Shown here: positions 30,691 through 41,775 of the stretch, piece by piece
How the letters are laid out: each line of letters begins with the position of its first letter
How positions within the stretch are numbered: position 1 is the stretch's first letter
NCBI GenBank assembly: GCA_029215795.1
Contig: JARDYH010000002.1
Coordinates: 15,431,001 to 15,495,000 of the forward strand
From: Anniella stebbinsi
Taxonomy: Eukaryota; Chordata; Lepidosauria; Squamata; Anniellidae
Length of the DNA: 64,000 bases
Direction of reading: 5' to 3'
The notes under the pieces: model-generated
What the model saw: only the letters and a program-made list of their open reading frames with translations
What the model was told of the DNA's origin: nothing
Database searches by the model: none
Program-made: the position numbers and the translations under genes

Positions 30691-31854
30691 AGTCCTCCCA
30701 TGAGATAGGATGAACCCCCCCACCTCAGGTGGCAGGCGTGGGAGGGCTGCAAATCCCAACTCTCGTTGCCAGAAGGGCTGGCCACCCCTCATTGCCTCCG
30801 CCAGGATCTGGCTGAAGCAGTCAACCAGAAGGATAGGGTGGATTTCTGCTCTGTAGAGCTCTGCCAGCCGGAAGAGATGCCACAGCAGGAAAGCAGCCAG
30901 GCTGCCATTCACCCGATGCCTTTTCTGAGGACATCTCAGTGAGGAATACGATGGGTGGCTGCTCCCAACAGCCCTGGTAGCCGCTCTCCTGTTGCAGAAA
31001 ACACTGCAGCAGGAGAGTGGCCAGTGGAGCTCTCCGAATCAGCTGCTGCTGCTGCCTGCCCTTTGCCTTACTCTGAGAGTTCCCCTCGGACCTCACAGGG
31101 TAAGGCATTGGGTAGGTGGCCGCTTTAGAGAGCTGTGCTGGTTGCTCATCTTCTGGCAAATGCAGCCTCAGAAAAGTGTCTGGTGTGGCTCTCTAGACCA
31201 GAAGGCCAATGCCTCACTTTGAGAGATCGTCAGAGTGAGTCATTGGCTTTCCCTGTGCTCTGGGGAGCTATACTGGATGCTCTCCAGACACCAGTGTCCT
31301 GATGCCTTACTCTGAGGCATCAGGTGAGTGAGCTCTCTGGGAATCCCCACTGGCTGCTTCTCTGCTTCTCTGCAGAGTGCACCTTCCCAGAGATCCCACC
31401 AAGCTCACATGTCTTATTCTGAGGTCTCTTTCCTCAGAGTGAGGCATTCTGGGTGAGGTGACCCTGTACCACCTTGCTCTGAAGGAAGGACCTCTCAGAG
31501 CAGGGCAATGAGGGGGAGGGGGTGGCTGACATGGGGGAGGGAGGGTGGCGGCCGAACCATCCATGGGAGGGGGGCACAGGGGAGCTCCATGTGTCCTCCC
31601 TCCTCAGGTGGCGAGACATCTTGCACCAGCCCTGGCTTTTAGGTTTTTTAGAATAGAATGTAATTTTTCCATCTTCATGTTTTTTTGTGGCTTTGAAGGC
31701 TCTCCTTTGAATTTTCAAGCAAGAGTAACAGATACTTGTTAGTAGTTGTGATAACTAACTAAGATCCAGTCAATGTCTAAACTTTAGTTAAGGCATTTTG
31801 TGTTTGAAAAATACTTTTAAACTGATACGTTAACCATTTGTTCTATTCTTTCCA
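30691..31854. other. Unassigned repeat-like insert between two LINE parts
   Basis: About 30700-31640 begins near CACCTCAGGTGGCAGG and ends near CTCAGGTGGCGAGAC. It contains loosely repeated CTTACTCTGAGG and CTCTCCAGA words and is GC-richer than its surroundings. No transposase, no target duplication and no convincing exon. It probably is another non-autonomous element that split the LINE. Confidence 0.45.
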
Positions 31855-32260
31855 GATCATTCCCATATATTAAATTACATAACCGGAGAACCAATTATTT
31901 GGACTTTATTACTTTTGCTTCACATAGAAACCTTTCCATGGAATTTAAATTTAATACTATGCCCTCGCTTTTTCAGAGGGCCATTATAAGGAATTACTGT
32001 TGAAGCACAAAGGCTGTGAGTTTTGTAAAACTGTAACTGAGGATATTGTTCATTTTGTTACTCAATGTCCTCTTTACAAGGACCTGAATGGAAAAAAAAT
32101 ATATCTATTTCAGTGTAGGCTTAGGACGGATTTTGTTACATCAAATGAATTTGTATGTTTCCCACTATTTAAAATTAAAAATATTTTACTTGGTATGTTT
32201 CTTTACTTGCGCTGGTGACTGAGAGCCAATTTTCCACACAACCTTGAATGTTCTTTGGTT
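31855..32260 (+). mobile_element. Second LINE type, C-terminal Cys/His region
   Basis: The open part at 32000-32218 encodes CEFCKTVTEDIVHFVTQCPL, a C-x2-C-x8-H-x4-C pattern. Upstream codons resemble the 7640-8020 fragment (PSLFQ versus NLLVGRY contexts). Likely the end of the LINE begun at 29835. Confidence 0.62.
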
Positions 32261-32278
32261 TTGTTACGATAGTGCTAA

Positions 32279-32312
32279 ACTACTACTACTACTACTACTA
32301 CGACTACTACGA
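32279..32312. repeat. (ACT)n microsatellite
   Basis: About 10 ACT/CTA units with a CGACTACTACGA interruption; may be the LINE tail. Confidence 0.88.
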
Positions 32313-32530
32313 GATCCTTAGCACCCTCTCTGTTCCCTTATTTGGCAGCCATTTCTTCTCTAATTCTACCTCTCCCCCCCCCATCACCCTGTCTACTTCC
32401 AAGTTATACTTAGTTGTTGGCACAACCATAATTGGTTTAATGTAATGAACTTCTCCATTCTTTCTAAAAGTCACATATTTGGGATAATTGCTCACATTCT
32501 GTAATAAAGCCAATATTCTTGATTGAAGTC

Positions 32531-32674
32531 TCAGGCAGGATCTACACTACTGCTTTACCATGGTTTATAATGGTATTGACAACTGTTGGGGCCCAGGACA
32601 CGTTCCATATACCGTTTTCAAACTGCTTTCAAAGTGTTATATATCCTGCTTGGTGAAAATCTGGCCTCAGCCTG
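32531..32674 (+). mobile_element. Small MITE of the CAGATCTACACCAAGCAGG family
   Basis: Starts TCAGGCAGGATCTACACTAC and ends CTGCTTGGTGAAAATCTGGC, with GACAACTGTTGGGGCCCAGG inside. Same orientation as 22567-22715 and 51074-51214. Confidence 0.8.
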
Positions 32675-32869
32675 CATTTGGTAGCTAGTATCCCCCTGGT
32701 TTCAGGTTCAAGTGCAACTTCACTGTGGAACATCTTGTCTCTTGGCCCAAGATAAAAATGTACATGTGTTGGTCAGTTACACATGTTCACTTTCACATGT
32801 ACACATGGTGACATGGCTGTAGATCTTGGCAAAGTAGGGACGGTCATTAAGAATTCAACCTCTGTCTAT

Positions 32870-33230
32870 GGGTACCTCCACAAGAGAGGTTTAATGCTCT
32901 TTGAAGGCTCATTATAAATTTTACCTCCACACCAGCGGAGCGCAAAACGGGCGTAGAGGCGCGTTATCTCCCGGATTATGCGCATTATCGAATGCTCGTT
33001 AAATAGCAAGTTTTATTTTGCTCCGGCCGTTAAAGCGCATTTTCCCTGTGTGAACAAGCGATTATGCGCATTAACTTCTTGTAAAGTGCTTTTTGGACAT
33101 CAATTAATGCGCTTCGCCGCCTCTCGCTGCCTCCCGTGCAGAGGGATTAGGAGTAAATGCGCGTCTGCGATAATGCGCATAATCACCGAACCGGGCGCAA
33201 AAGCGCATCCTTGTAGAGGGGGCCTATGGT
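32870..33230. mobile_element. CpG-rich MITE-like repeat with GCGCATTA words
   Basis: Left edge near TACCTCCACAAGAGAGG, right edge near CATCCTTGTAGAGGGGGC. The interior repeats ATTATGCGCATTA and TTAAAGCGCATTTT in both orientations, and CpG is retained although the flanks are CpG-poor. Boundaries are approximate and no target duplication was identified. Confidence 0.5.
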
Positions 33231-33841
33231 CTAACACAAGAAGCAATTTCCAGATGGTTGTAAATAGTTCTTCGTATGAGGCTAAGATCTACTGTTGCCG
33301 TGTTGGTCTGATTCATCTTTAAGCATCTCTGCAAATGAATAAGTTCTTCCACCTTTAAAGACCTGGTTTCTGCACATTATAATAACACCACAGGGATTTG
33401 GCACAATAATCCAGCATGCTACATTCCCCTCGTAGATATTGTAGTTCTGCTGTTGCAGACAATTAGCCAGGATCCATCTGCTGACCAGTTCTAGCTAATT
33501 TACTTCCCATCAGGAAAAGAATTCTCTTTGATTACCTTCAGCTGGCCAGGGGGTTAAGACTTTGGATGCATTACCCACTGAAAGCATCTCCGTTTGTTTG
33601 TGCATCTATAGGTGTATTCCGTTGAAAGTAATGGAAAGCACTGATATTGGGATGCGTGTCTGGACGTTGAATTGGGTGCACATCCTACTGGAAGTAATTA
33701 ATAGCATCAGAAGGTACATCCCTGAAGTTCCTAAAAACAAGCATGTCAGAGATACTATGCAGACTTGCCATGGGCATCCATGTTCAGGTGTTTAAAAATT
33801 ATAAAAATGAAGAGAAGGAAATAAAGTACAAGTTTTGCACA
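33231..33841. other. No gene recognised
   Basis: Unassigned; around 33600-33710 there may be a decayed copy of the palindromic repeat seen at 8705-8800. Confidence 0.35.
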
Positions 33842-34335
33842 CCCCTAGCCATAACATGGTTCGGGACCACAATACTTGATAGAATGCTTCTCCTGACATG
33901 AACCTACCTGTACACTACGCCCAACATCTAAGGTCCTCCTCTGGGTGCCTACTCCAAGGGAGGCTCGGAAGATGGCAACAAGGGAGAGGGCCTTCTCAGT
34001 GGTGACCCCCTCCCCATTATGGAATGATCTCCCCGACAAGGCCCGCCTGGCACCAGCATTCTTATCTTTTTGGTGCCAAGATGTTATCTTCTTCTAGGCA
34101 TTTAATAGCATATGTTGACTTTTAATTAATCCCAGATCTGTTTTTAGGTTTGGTTGACAGCTCAGTGTTGTTTTTAGATATATGTTGTTTTTGCATACAT
34201 AATCTGTTTTATGGTTTTAAATCTGTATATCATTTTTAATGTTTTAATCTTTTGTAAACTGCCCAGAGAGCTTCGGCTATGGGGCAGTATAGAAATGTAA
34301 TAAACCACAGCAACAGCAACAGCAACAGCAACAAC
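33842..34335 (+). mobile_element. CR1 3' end with (CAACAG)n tail
   Basis: Coding remnant GGAGAGGGCCTTCTCAGTGG and CCCCGACAAGGCCCGCCTGG, then UTR, CTGCCCAGAGAGCTTCGGCT, AAATGTAATAAACC and a CAGCAA/CAACAG hexamer tail at 34306-34335. Confidence 0.88.
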
Positions 34336-36219
34336 ATGTATAACCACTTACCATGTAATGCAACATTGTTGCATGTGGGTATCCTTGCTTCCCCAACACC
34401 TGCTATTAATGTGGAGCACATGATGCCACTTTGCATGGCAGGTGATTATAAATGTTAAAGCCATGGAGTGGACAACACCCCACGAGGATGCTGATCCCCA
34501 GGGCAACTATAGCATGCAGTCATGTGGAATCAAACTGGGGTGAACATTTAGTTTAGGTAGAGAACAGAGTATCCCAGTATGAAACAAAATAGGGACAGGG
34601 GAGAAAGAAGTCTTTTCAGCCATATTCTGAATGCCAATAGTGAAGTGGGGAACCGACGAAGACCAGAGATCACACATAGGCAAGAGTGATCCAAACATCC
34701 GAGCAAGAAACAGGTTACAAGAAGCACGCTTGATGCATGTCTATAAGATATTTTAATCTGGAATGAGATCAGCCTTTGATTCCAAATGTTTCGCATTTAT
34801 GCAAGGTGTTGTCATAAAGGGATGGGGAGGTTTTATCACAAAGGGTTGTAAGGAAAAGTGAATGCATTCTTGTTAGGAAAGAAGGAGAAGGATTCATTCA
34901 CAGCTGAAATGTTGAATCACTGTTTCATCTTGAATACTATTCATTGTTTAAGTTACAGTGACCTCTAGAGGCACACTCAAATCCTCTTTTTTTTAACATT
35001 GTGGGTTATTAAACATTATGAGGGTTTTTTTCTTCCTCAAAAGTGGTGATATTTGGGATGGGGTGCGGATCGTCACTGTCCTGAAGAGGACTTTAATGCA
35101 GCTTTGTTTCCCACAGATGCACTAGACTATAATGCCCATCACTCTGATCCAGCAATGGTCATGCCGGTTGGGATGTCAGGACCTGAAGTCCCAACGCAAC
35201 TGGCAGACACAAGGCTGCCTTACTATTACTCTCGTTGACGCTGTTCAGTTGACATGCTAAGCCATGGTGGTTAAGCATTTTGGCAAAACATGATGTACTT
35301 TTTAAAGATGTGTTCATCCCAGCCTTCCTTCAGTAGACTTGGGATGATGCATATATACTCCCCTTTTATTCTCAGGGAGTTGGATCCAGATTTATGTTGA
35401 ACGAACTGTGCCCATGGAAGTGGACTTCCCCGCCCCATCCTTCCCACTGCAGCCCAGATATCCCCTTGAAAATGATACACGGAGTGGGCAATATCCAGTT
35501 GGAAGCTAGTGGTTGTGAAAGCAAGTGGACAGAGTGGGATGCAGTAGGTCAGCAGAGCTTGCAGAAGGGAGCTCCCCTGGCCTCGACTAATTAATATAGA
35601 TTGCAAATTTAGAAATGATAATGGAAATGGAAATGCAATACATCTCACCATAGCTGGGAAGAGGGTGAACAGGGAAGCTCAGTCTGCTGTCCAGGTGCTA
35701 TGGAATGGCAACTCCAAGGCCCCTCCTCTTCCTTCTGATGGCTCTTTATCCTTGGTCTGGACAACCCTTCAAAGAGAGGACTGCCTTCTGTAAAGTAGGA
35801 CACCTGGCCACCCTACAACGTATCAACATTCGTACAGTCATTAAAAGATTGTACCATGTGCTCCGCTTACTAGTTAAATCCATTCTGAGAAACCTGAGTT
35901 ATGCCTGAAGAGGAACCTTCAATGCATGTAGGATCTTTAAAGACATGCCTGGTGGCGCCACCCACAACATCCCCGCATGTGCTGACCCCGTCCTGTCCAC
36001 CTGCAACCTTCTGACACTGAATGGAAAGGTCTGAAGAGGGCTTCTATACATACTTGCTTGAACACCAAGACAAGCCTCTCCATACTCAGGGACTTTGGGG
36101 ATGAGGTGATGGACAGACAAGGTGACTGAGATTGCCCAAAGCGGGGGAAAGTGTGACATCTCGAGCCTGATCAACATGGTCAATAAAATCATGTACTAAA
36201 ATTCATTCTGAATTTGGGC
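34336..36219. other. No gene recognised
   Basis: Long unassigned stretch. Short open frames (for example around 35053-35238) have no splice context. A T8 run lies near 34987. Parts of 35110-35200 resemble decayed palindromic repeat (GATGCACTAGACTATAATGC). Confidence 0.4.
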
Positions 36220-36640
36220 AGTCTGTCTTTATTCATTTATTTATCACTTTATTTAAAAGATGCTAAGACACCTTCTTGCCCGCTGCCCTGCTAAGGTGAC
36301 ATGCCACAAAACCTGAAACCACACAACCTAAGAAAGCCATGATAAAATCAGAATTAACCATTAAAACCAGGCAGTATCCTATGCGCAACAGCCCCAGTAG
36401 AATCCTAAATTAATTATAGGTGGCCAACGTAAACTGGTGAGTCTTTCAGACCTGCTTAAAGTCCTTTAATAACGGGGCATGAAGACATCAATTGGAACGT
36501 ATTTCCAGTGTGGGGAGACCACTACTGAGAAGGCCCTACCCTTCATGCCTGCCAACCTAATTTCTCTTCCAGGTGAGCACATGAGGAGGACATGGAATGT
36601 TGATCTCCCTCCATTAGGTGCTCCATTAGGTGCCTCAGGC
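36220..36640 (-). mobile_element. Diverged CR1 3' region
   Basis: Minus-strand CR1 with tail TTTATTCATTTATTTATC and decayed ORF2 end including CTACTGAGAAGGCCCTACCC. Sister to 10556-10975. Confidence 0.68.
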
Positions 36641-38686
36641 AGCTAGTTTGGGATATCATAGAAAGGCAGCAAATTGTTAATTATGTCTACTAAGAAGCAT
36701 GGATAGGATGTTAGCCTTAATAGTTCTATTCTACTTTTCATTCCCAAATCCCCCAAAGTGACTCAGAAGATAAGTTTAGAAAGATATTTAAAACAATTGA
36801 AATATACAACAAAATAATAAGAACGCAGTTAACAAAAATAATATTACAGAATCCAGGGCCAGCGTCAAGGGTAAGCATGGTCAGGCTGGCACCTGCTGAG
36901 GGCCCAGATCCCAGCAGGGGTCTACTGATAAGAACTCCCTGGAGTTGCTCCTCCTCTTCACCATGGCAACCGAATTGTTCACCTGCCTCTCGCTCTGGCC
37001 CAGGCAACCATGGTGGTGAGGAAGAGGATGCCACTGCCTAAGGTCTCTCAAAAACCTGGAGACAGCTCTGACAGGATCCAACCTTTATCATCCAAACAAA
37101 GCAGAATTCAACCTAAACGTCCCAGCTAAAGAAGGCCAGAGGAGGAAAGGAAGCAGCAGTAAAAATACTTCTCATCCTTGGGGAGGACTCTTTTGGAATG
37201 GCTGTGTGGGTGGGTGGGAGGTGAATCCCTCCTCAGATACTCCCACCCACCCACACAGCCATCTACCATATACTTTGTATATCATATAAAGAGGCATTCT
37301 ATACTCACCACAAAACAGAGTAAATTAGGGGCAGAGGGCCTCTGCAAGCTTGATCATCTTTGGAAGTCAGACATGCCAGGGAGATTGCCTAATCCTATCA
37401 CCAATAGAATAAGCTATAGTTTAACTCAAAGAAAGAGCTCTATGAAAACTTCATGGAGAACAACCATTTGTGGTCATTTTTCGCTGAGCAGTCAGATGGA
37501 AAAAACCCAGCATTGAGTTCTATTTCACATTTTGAGGAAACAAAAGGAACTTTCTGAAGACCTTCCCTCTAGAACTATTCCACATCAGGGTTGCAAAGAG
37601 GACAGCAGAAAATGTTGGCCTGATGGATTATGACGGCACTTCCAATTTCACCTTTGAGAAGAAAGGAAATGAGTCAACGGTCCACTGCTTTTACAAAAAT
37701 CACTTTCCTAGCACCAATAAAGTTCAGGGCAAAATAGGAAAGTAAAAATCTTCCTTCTACAGAGCTCCTCTGCTAGTCCAAAATTGTCCACTCCAAACAG
37801 CAGTTTCAGGGCTGACCCAACATATTTTACTGCCTGGGGCAGGGAGAGAACAAGATGGCGCCCACGTTCCATGTACAAAAGCTGCCTGGAATGGCAGTTG
37901 AATCTTCCTTCAACACTGATGATGGGACAGCATCTTCCATCATGTCTAAAGACAACAGGCTGGCTTAGGGAGGCAAGACAAGATATGTAGCACACAGTCC
38001 TCAAAATCAAAGAAGAGACAGTCACATGGGTTGTGTTTCTAACTCGTTTTGACGTGAGCCTTAATCAAGGGGAAAACTCTTAAAGGCTTTTCAGGAGGGT
38101 TCCCTCTCCCTTTCCTCATCCATTCTCTGATCCTTATTGGTATTATTGCCACACAGTCCTCCCCTCCAACACTTTGCTGCCGTCTCCCAGCATTTGCCGT
38201 CAGAGACAACTGCCTCACTTTGCCTAATGGTAGGGCCAGCCCTGGGCAGTGGCATAGAATCACAAAACATGACATCACGCTAGTTGGGATTGGCCCGAGA
38301 GCATTCAGCAGCTGTAGAAGAAATTATGCAAGTGCAATGATTTAGAATCTGTGTATTAAAGACCCAACTTTCATTGAAAATTATAACACAGCAGGAAATT
38401 ATCCAGCATTGGCAATCGGAGGAGATGAGATGACCTATTAGATCTTTTCTCTTCCTACAGTCACAAATGTCAGCAATTACATAAACAGCTGTAATAATAA
38501 TTAGTATTGCTGCTGAAGTAGAACAGATCATTAGGTTTCCAAGCTAGGAGGTAAACTGCTTGGGAATCACACTCAGCCTATGCTCTGGTTATTTATTGTT
38601 GAGCCATTTATCTTTCCCTAAGGGGAGGAAAAAGAGAGAATTATCGTTTAATTATCTTATCTCATCATTTGAAGATGAACACGAAC
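36641..38686. other. No gene; hairpin at 37198-37262 and repeat-poor segment at 38280-38560
   Basis: No exon evidence. 38280-38560 is AT-rich without low complexity and could be a conserved non-coding element. The hairpin is listed separately. Confidence 0.4.
37198..37262. repeat. Perfect 23-bp inverted repeat with a 19-nt loop
   Basis: The left arm (37198-37220, ATGGCTGTGTGGGTGGGTGG then GAG) is the exact reverse complement of the right arm (37240-37262). The loop is GTGAATCCCTCCTCAGATA. The flanks outside the arms do not pair. Confidence 0.95.
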
Positions 38687-38709
38687 ACACACACACACAC
38701 ACACACACA
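38687..38709. repeat. (AC)n microsatellite
   Basis: About 11 perfect CA units. Confidence 0.9.
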
Positions 38710-40442
38710 ATCATGTACCACAACTTATGCTGAAAGGTTTTCCCCATAGCTCCAGAAATCTACTTCCTAATCAAGGACAATTCCATAATAATCTGTTGTC
38801 ACCAGACAGGAGATTCAGACATACTTACCAGTGCCATGAAATAGAGCAAAATAAAAAGGCGACAATATGCAACAGAGGAAAAAGCAATTGTTTTGTTCTT
38901 CGAGCAAACATGCAGAATATGAATCACAAGTGTGTGCCTTTAAACACTTGTGAAAATGCAGTGAGAAGCTACTGTGAATTCCTGCGTTTTTTGGGTAAAC
39001 ATAATTGCCCAGTAAAGAGTAGAACCACTCTGCCTGGTGGGCTCTAACATTTGAATTTGGAATGGCTAGATATCTGCTGGATGGAGTCCAGGGAAGGCTG
39101 GCTGAGCTCCATGACCTAGAAAAGGGGTCCTTGCCAAGAACCTCCCAGCTTATCTGTTCCCCTTTCATTGCTGCTTACTTGCTCTTGCACTCTGACCTGA
39201 AGTGGGTGAGCAAGTGAGAGCAATGAAGGATGAAGCAAACATCCAAAGCATGGGTGTCTTGGCAATCAAGCACCGCTATCCAAACTGCAGCGAGCAAAAC
39301 TGAGGTGGGCACAGCTCACCTGGAAGACCATTTCCCACTTGGAGGGGAAGGCCCAATAGGCCAGAGTCTTCCATCAGCTGCTACCCCATTCCTCTGTGCC
39401 AAGGAGTATTTCCCCCCCTTTGAGCGCTGCTCCCTTGAGGACCCCCTTGAGGGTTTCCAATGTTTTGACATTAATGATACAGAGTGCAATTGACTTTCTA
39501 GAGGAGAACGTTGGTGCTCACCTAGCTCTAGCGTGGTGGTACAGAGGAGCAGGAGCAACATGTGACAATCATTGAGCACACCTTTTCAGGGACCCAACAA
39601 AACCTAGAGCCTTACTGCTTGCCCAGTTTGGAATGGAGCCAGTTAACATAGATTAATTGGGAGAACATTCACTGAGCATTCTCTGGCACCCTCTTTAAGT
39701 TTGGGGAAGAGGTGGGGGGGATGGCCAATATTGATCCATTTAGGCTCAGCCTGTATTCCACAGGGTATCTGAGTCTAATTCCACATCGAACGGTCCCATT
39801 TTTGGACTCTGCAACATCACCAAGTTGAATTGTCCACAATTATGACAATTTGAGAATCCTTAATACAAGCATGGGACAGGATGAAGTTTTTTGTTTGACT
39901 CTAATGCTGTCATTCACCCTTAATGTGTTTGAGCTGCAAAACACTGTAAACACCGTTGTATGCAGAGCAAACACAATTGCCATGTGAAGTGTGGAGCTGC
40001 TCATAGAAACCATTGAAAGACATTTCCATGTGGTGACAACTCCACGTGGAGGCTGTAATATTTGCAATCAGCTTGCCACATCATTCAATCTCATCCTACT
40101 GGGAGTCTCCTTGCATTGTTACAGCTGTTACTAAAACAAATAAATCTTGCCTTGACTTTGTTCAGAAAATCTACATGACAGCAACACTTATTCCTGCTGA
40201 TGCTGGTATGGAAACGTTTTCTTGGGTCCACGGAGTTGTGCAATCTCCTGGAATGCACCCTACAAACTCTCCACAAAGCTCTTGTGGAAGCTTGTGGAAG
40301 CATTTCCATGTGGAAACAGTGCGCCTGCATAAACAGCACATCCATATACACTGCACTGCAAAGGCAGCCATACATACATGCCCCATGTGGCACCGGGGTG
40401 CGCATTCATGCACCATGGCTAAGGGTATATGGTATTTCTAAA
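38710..40442. other. No gene recognised
   Basis: Unassigned. Several short frames exist on both strands but none has plausible splice signals or a recognisable domain. Confidence 0.4.
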
Positions 40443-40860
40443 ATCCATTCCATCTGCATTTTGCAGATTTTCAGGTATCCTTCGTTTTATCACCCATTCA
40501 TTGACAGAATTGAATATTTTCAATTTTCCAAATTTGCGCAAATTCGCACATATAAAAATGCACAAATCCCCCCAAATGTACATTTTCATGCTTTAGCCTA
40601 TGAGGGAAATGCACATTTTCATCCTATGGTGGTGGTGGTTATTATTATTATTATTATTAGTAGTAGTAGTAGTATTAATTTGAATTTTTCTATGACTGAC
40701 TTTGTGTAAAATTCTGGAAAAATTTTTTTAAAAAAGTTTGCAAATCTGCAGAATCCATGTGACGAGAGAAAATCTGTTCCACTGCAGGATCTGTGGGTCA
40801 GATTCATAGAAATTCAAACTGATTTGATTCTATTGCAGATATCTCAGACAGCCCTGACTG
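40443..40860. repeat. AT-rich decayed repeat with (ATT)n/(AGT)n tract
   Basis: Words such as AAATTTGCGCAAATTCGCAC and AAATGCACAAATCC resemble the interior of the 3411-3827 MITE. A TTA/AGT trinucleotide tract lies at about 40638-40675. Confidence 0.5.
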
Positions 40861-40875
40861 TGACAACACACACAA

Positions 40876-40938
40876 TGGCTTGACTACAGATGATGATGAT
40901 GGCTTGACTACAGATGATGGCAAAATGGCTTGACTACA

Positions 40939-40984
<46 letters not shown>

Positions 40985-41160
40985 CCTGACTTGCATTCTA
41001 CATGGCTTGACTACAGATGATGATGAAAATGGCTTGACTACAGATGATGATGATGATGATGATGATGATTCCTGACTTGCATTCTACATTTTTTTGGCAA
41101 TGGGTAGAAGAGAGAATCTTGACAAGTTAATGCTATTTTGGCAAAAATGGCTTGACTACA

Positions 41161-41203
<43 letters not shown>

Positions 41204-41275
41204 CCTGACTTGCATTCTACATTTTTTTGGCAATGGGTAGAAGAGAGAATCTTGACAAGTTAATGCTATTTTGGG
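40876..41275. repeat. Tandem array: GGCTTGACTACAGATGATG units of about 120 bp
   Basis: ATGGCTTGACTACAGATGAT occurs six times or so between 40876 and 41170. Two full units (about 41030-41148 and 41149-41275) each consist of that start, a (GAT)n stretch, GATTCCTGACTTGCATTCTA, TTTTTTTGGCAATGGGTAGA and CTTGACAAGTTAATGC. Upstream units are partial, some only 25-110 bp. Confidence 0.93.
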
Positions 41276-41317
41276 GATGTGATATCTCTTCCTAAATAAT
41301 CACAGCTTATTTTACTG

Positions 41318-41775
41318 AGGCTGGCCAGGGATGCATGGAAGCAGGCCAGAGTGCATACAAAGCAAGAATCCCTGTCAAAAGAAGTGAGCCAGGTGGCTAC
41401 CAGGAGGAGGGCCTTCTCTGCTACAGCACCCTGGCTGTGGAATGAGCTCCCTAGAGAGGTTCGCCTGGCACCTACATTATACTCCTTTAAACGCCAGGTG
41501 AAGACCTTTTTATTCTCTCAGTATTTTAACAGTTCATCAGTTTAATCTATAACTTTGCTGCTTAAATTTGTATTTAAAAACTGTATTAATTTCTGCATGG
41601 CTGCTTGGTTTTATCCTGCTTGTGCTTTTATACTGTATATTATATTATGTTTTTATACTGTTGTTTTATATTTTAATGGTTTTCATGGTTTTAATTTTTG
41701 TAAACCACCCAGAGACCTTTGGCCATTGGGCGGTACAGAAATACAATAAACAAATAAATAAATAAATAAATAAGA
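41318..41775 (+). mobile_element. CR1 3' end with (AAAT)n tail
   Basis: The frame at 41351-41545 still encodes RRRAFSATAPWLWNELPREV and KTFLFSQYF, the C-terminal end of CR1 ORF2. Then a long T-rich UTR, AAACCACCCAGAGACCTTTG and ACAATAAACAAATAAATAAA. Same subfamily as 55520-55880. Confidence 0.92.

Noticed and set aside
30992..31742. Several overlapping open frames in GC-richer DNA
   Set aside because: They sit in the unassigned insert between two LINE parts and show loosely repeated words; no domain is recognised.
37198..37262. The perfect hairpin as a microRNA gene
   Set aside because: Perfect pairing without bulges, G-run composition and unpaired flanks fit a palindromic insertion or simple inverted repeat better than a typical pre-miRNA.
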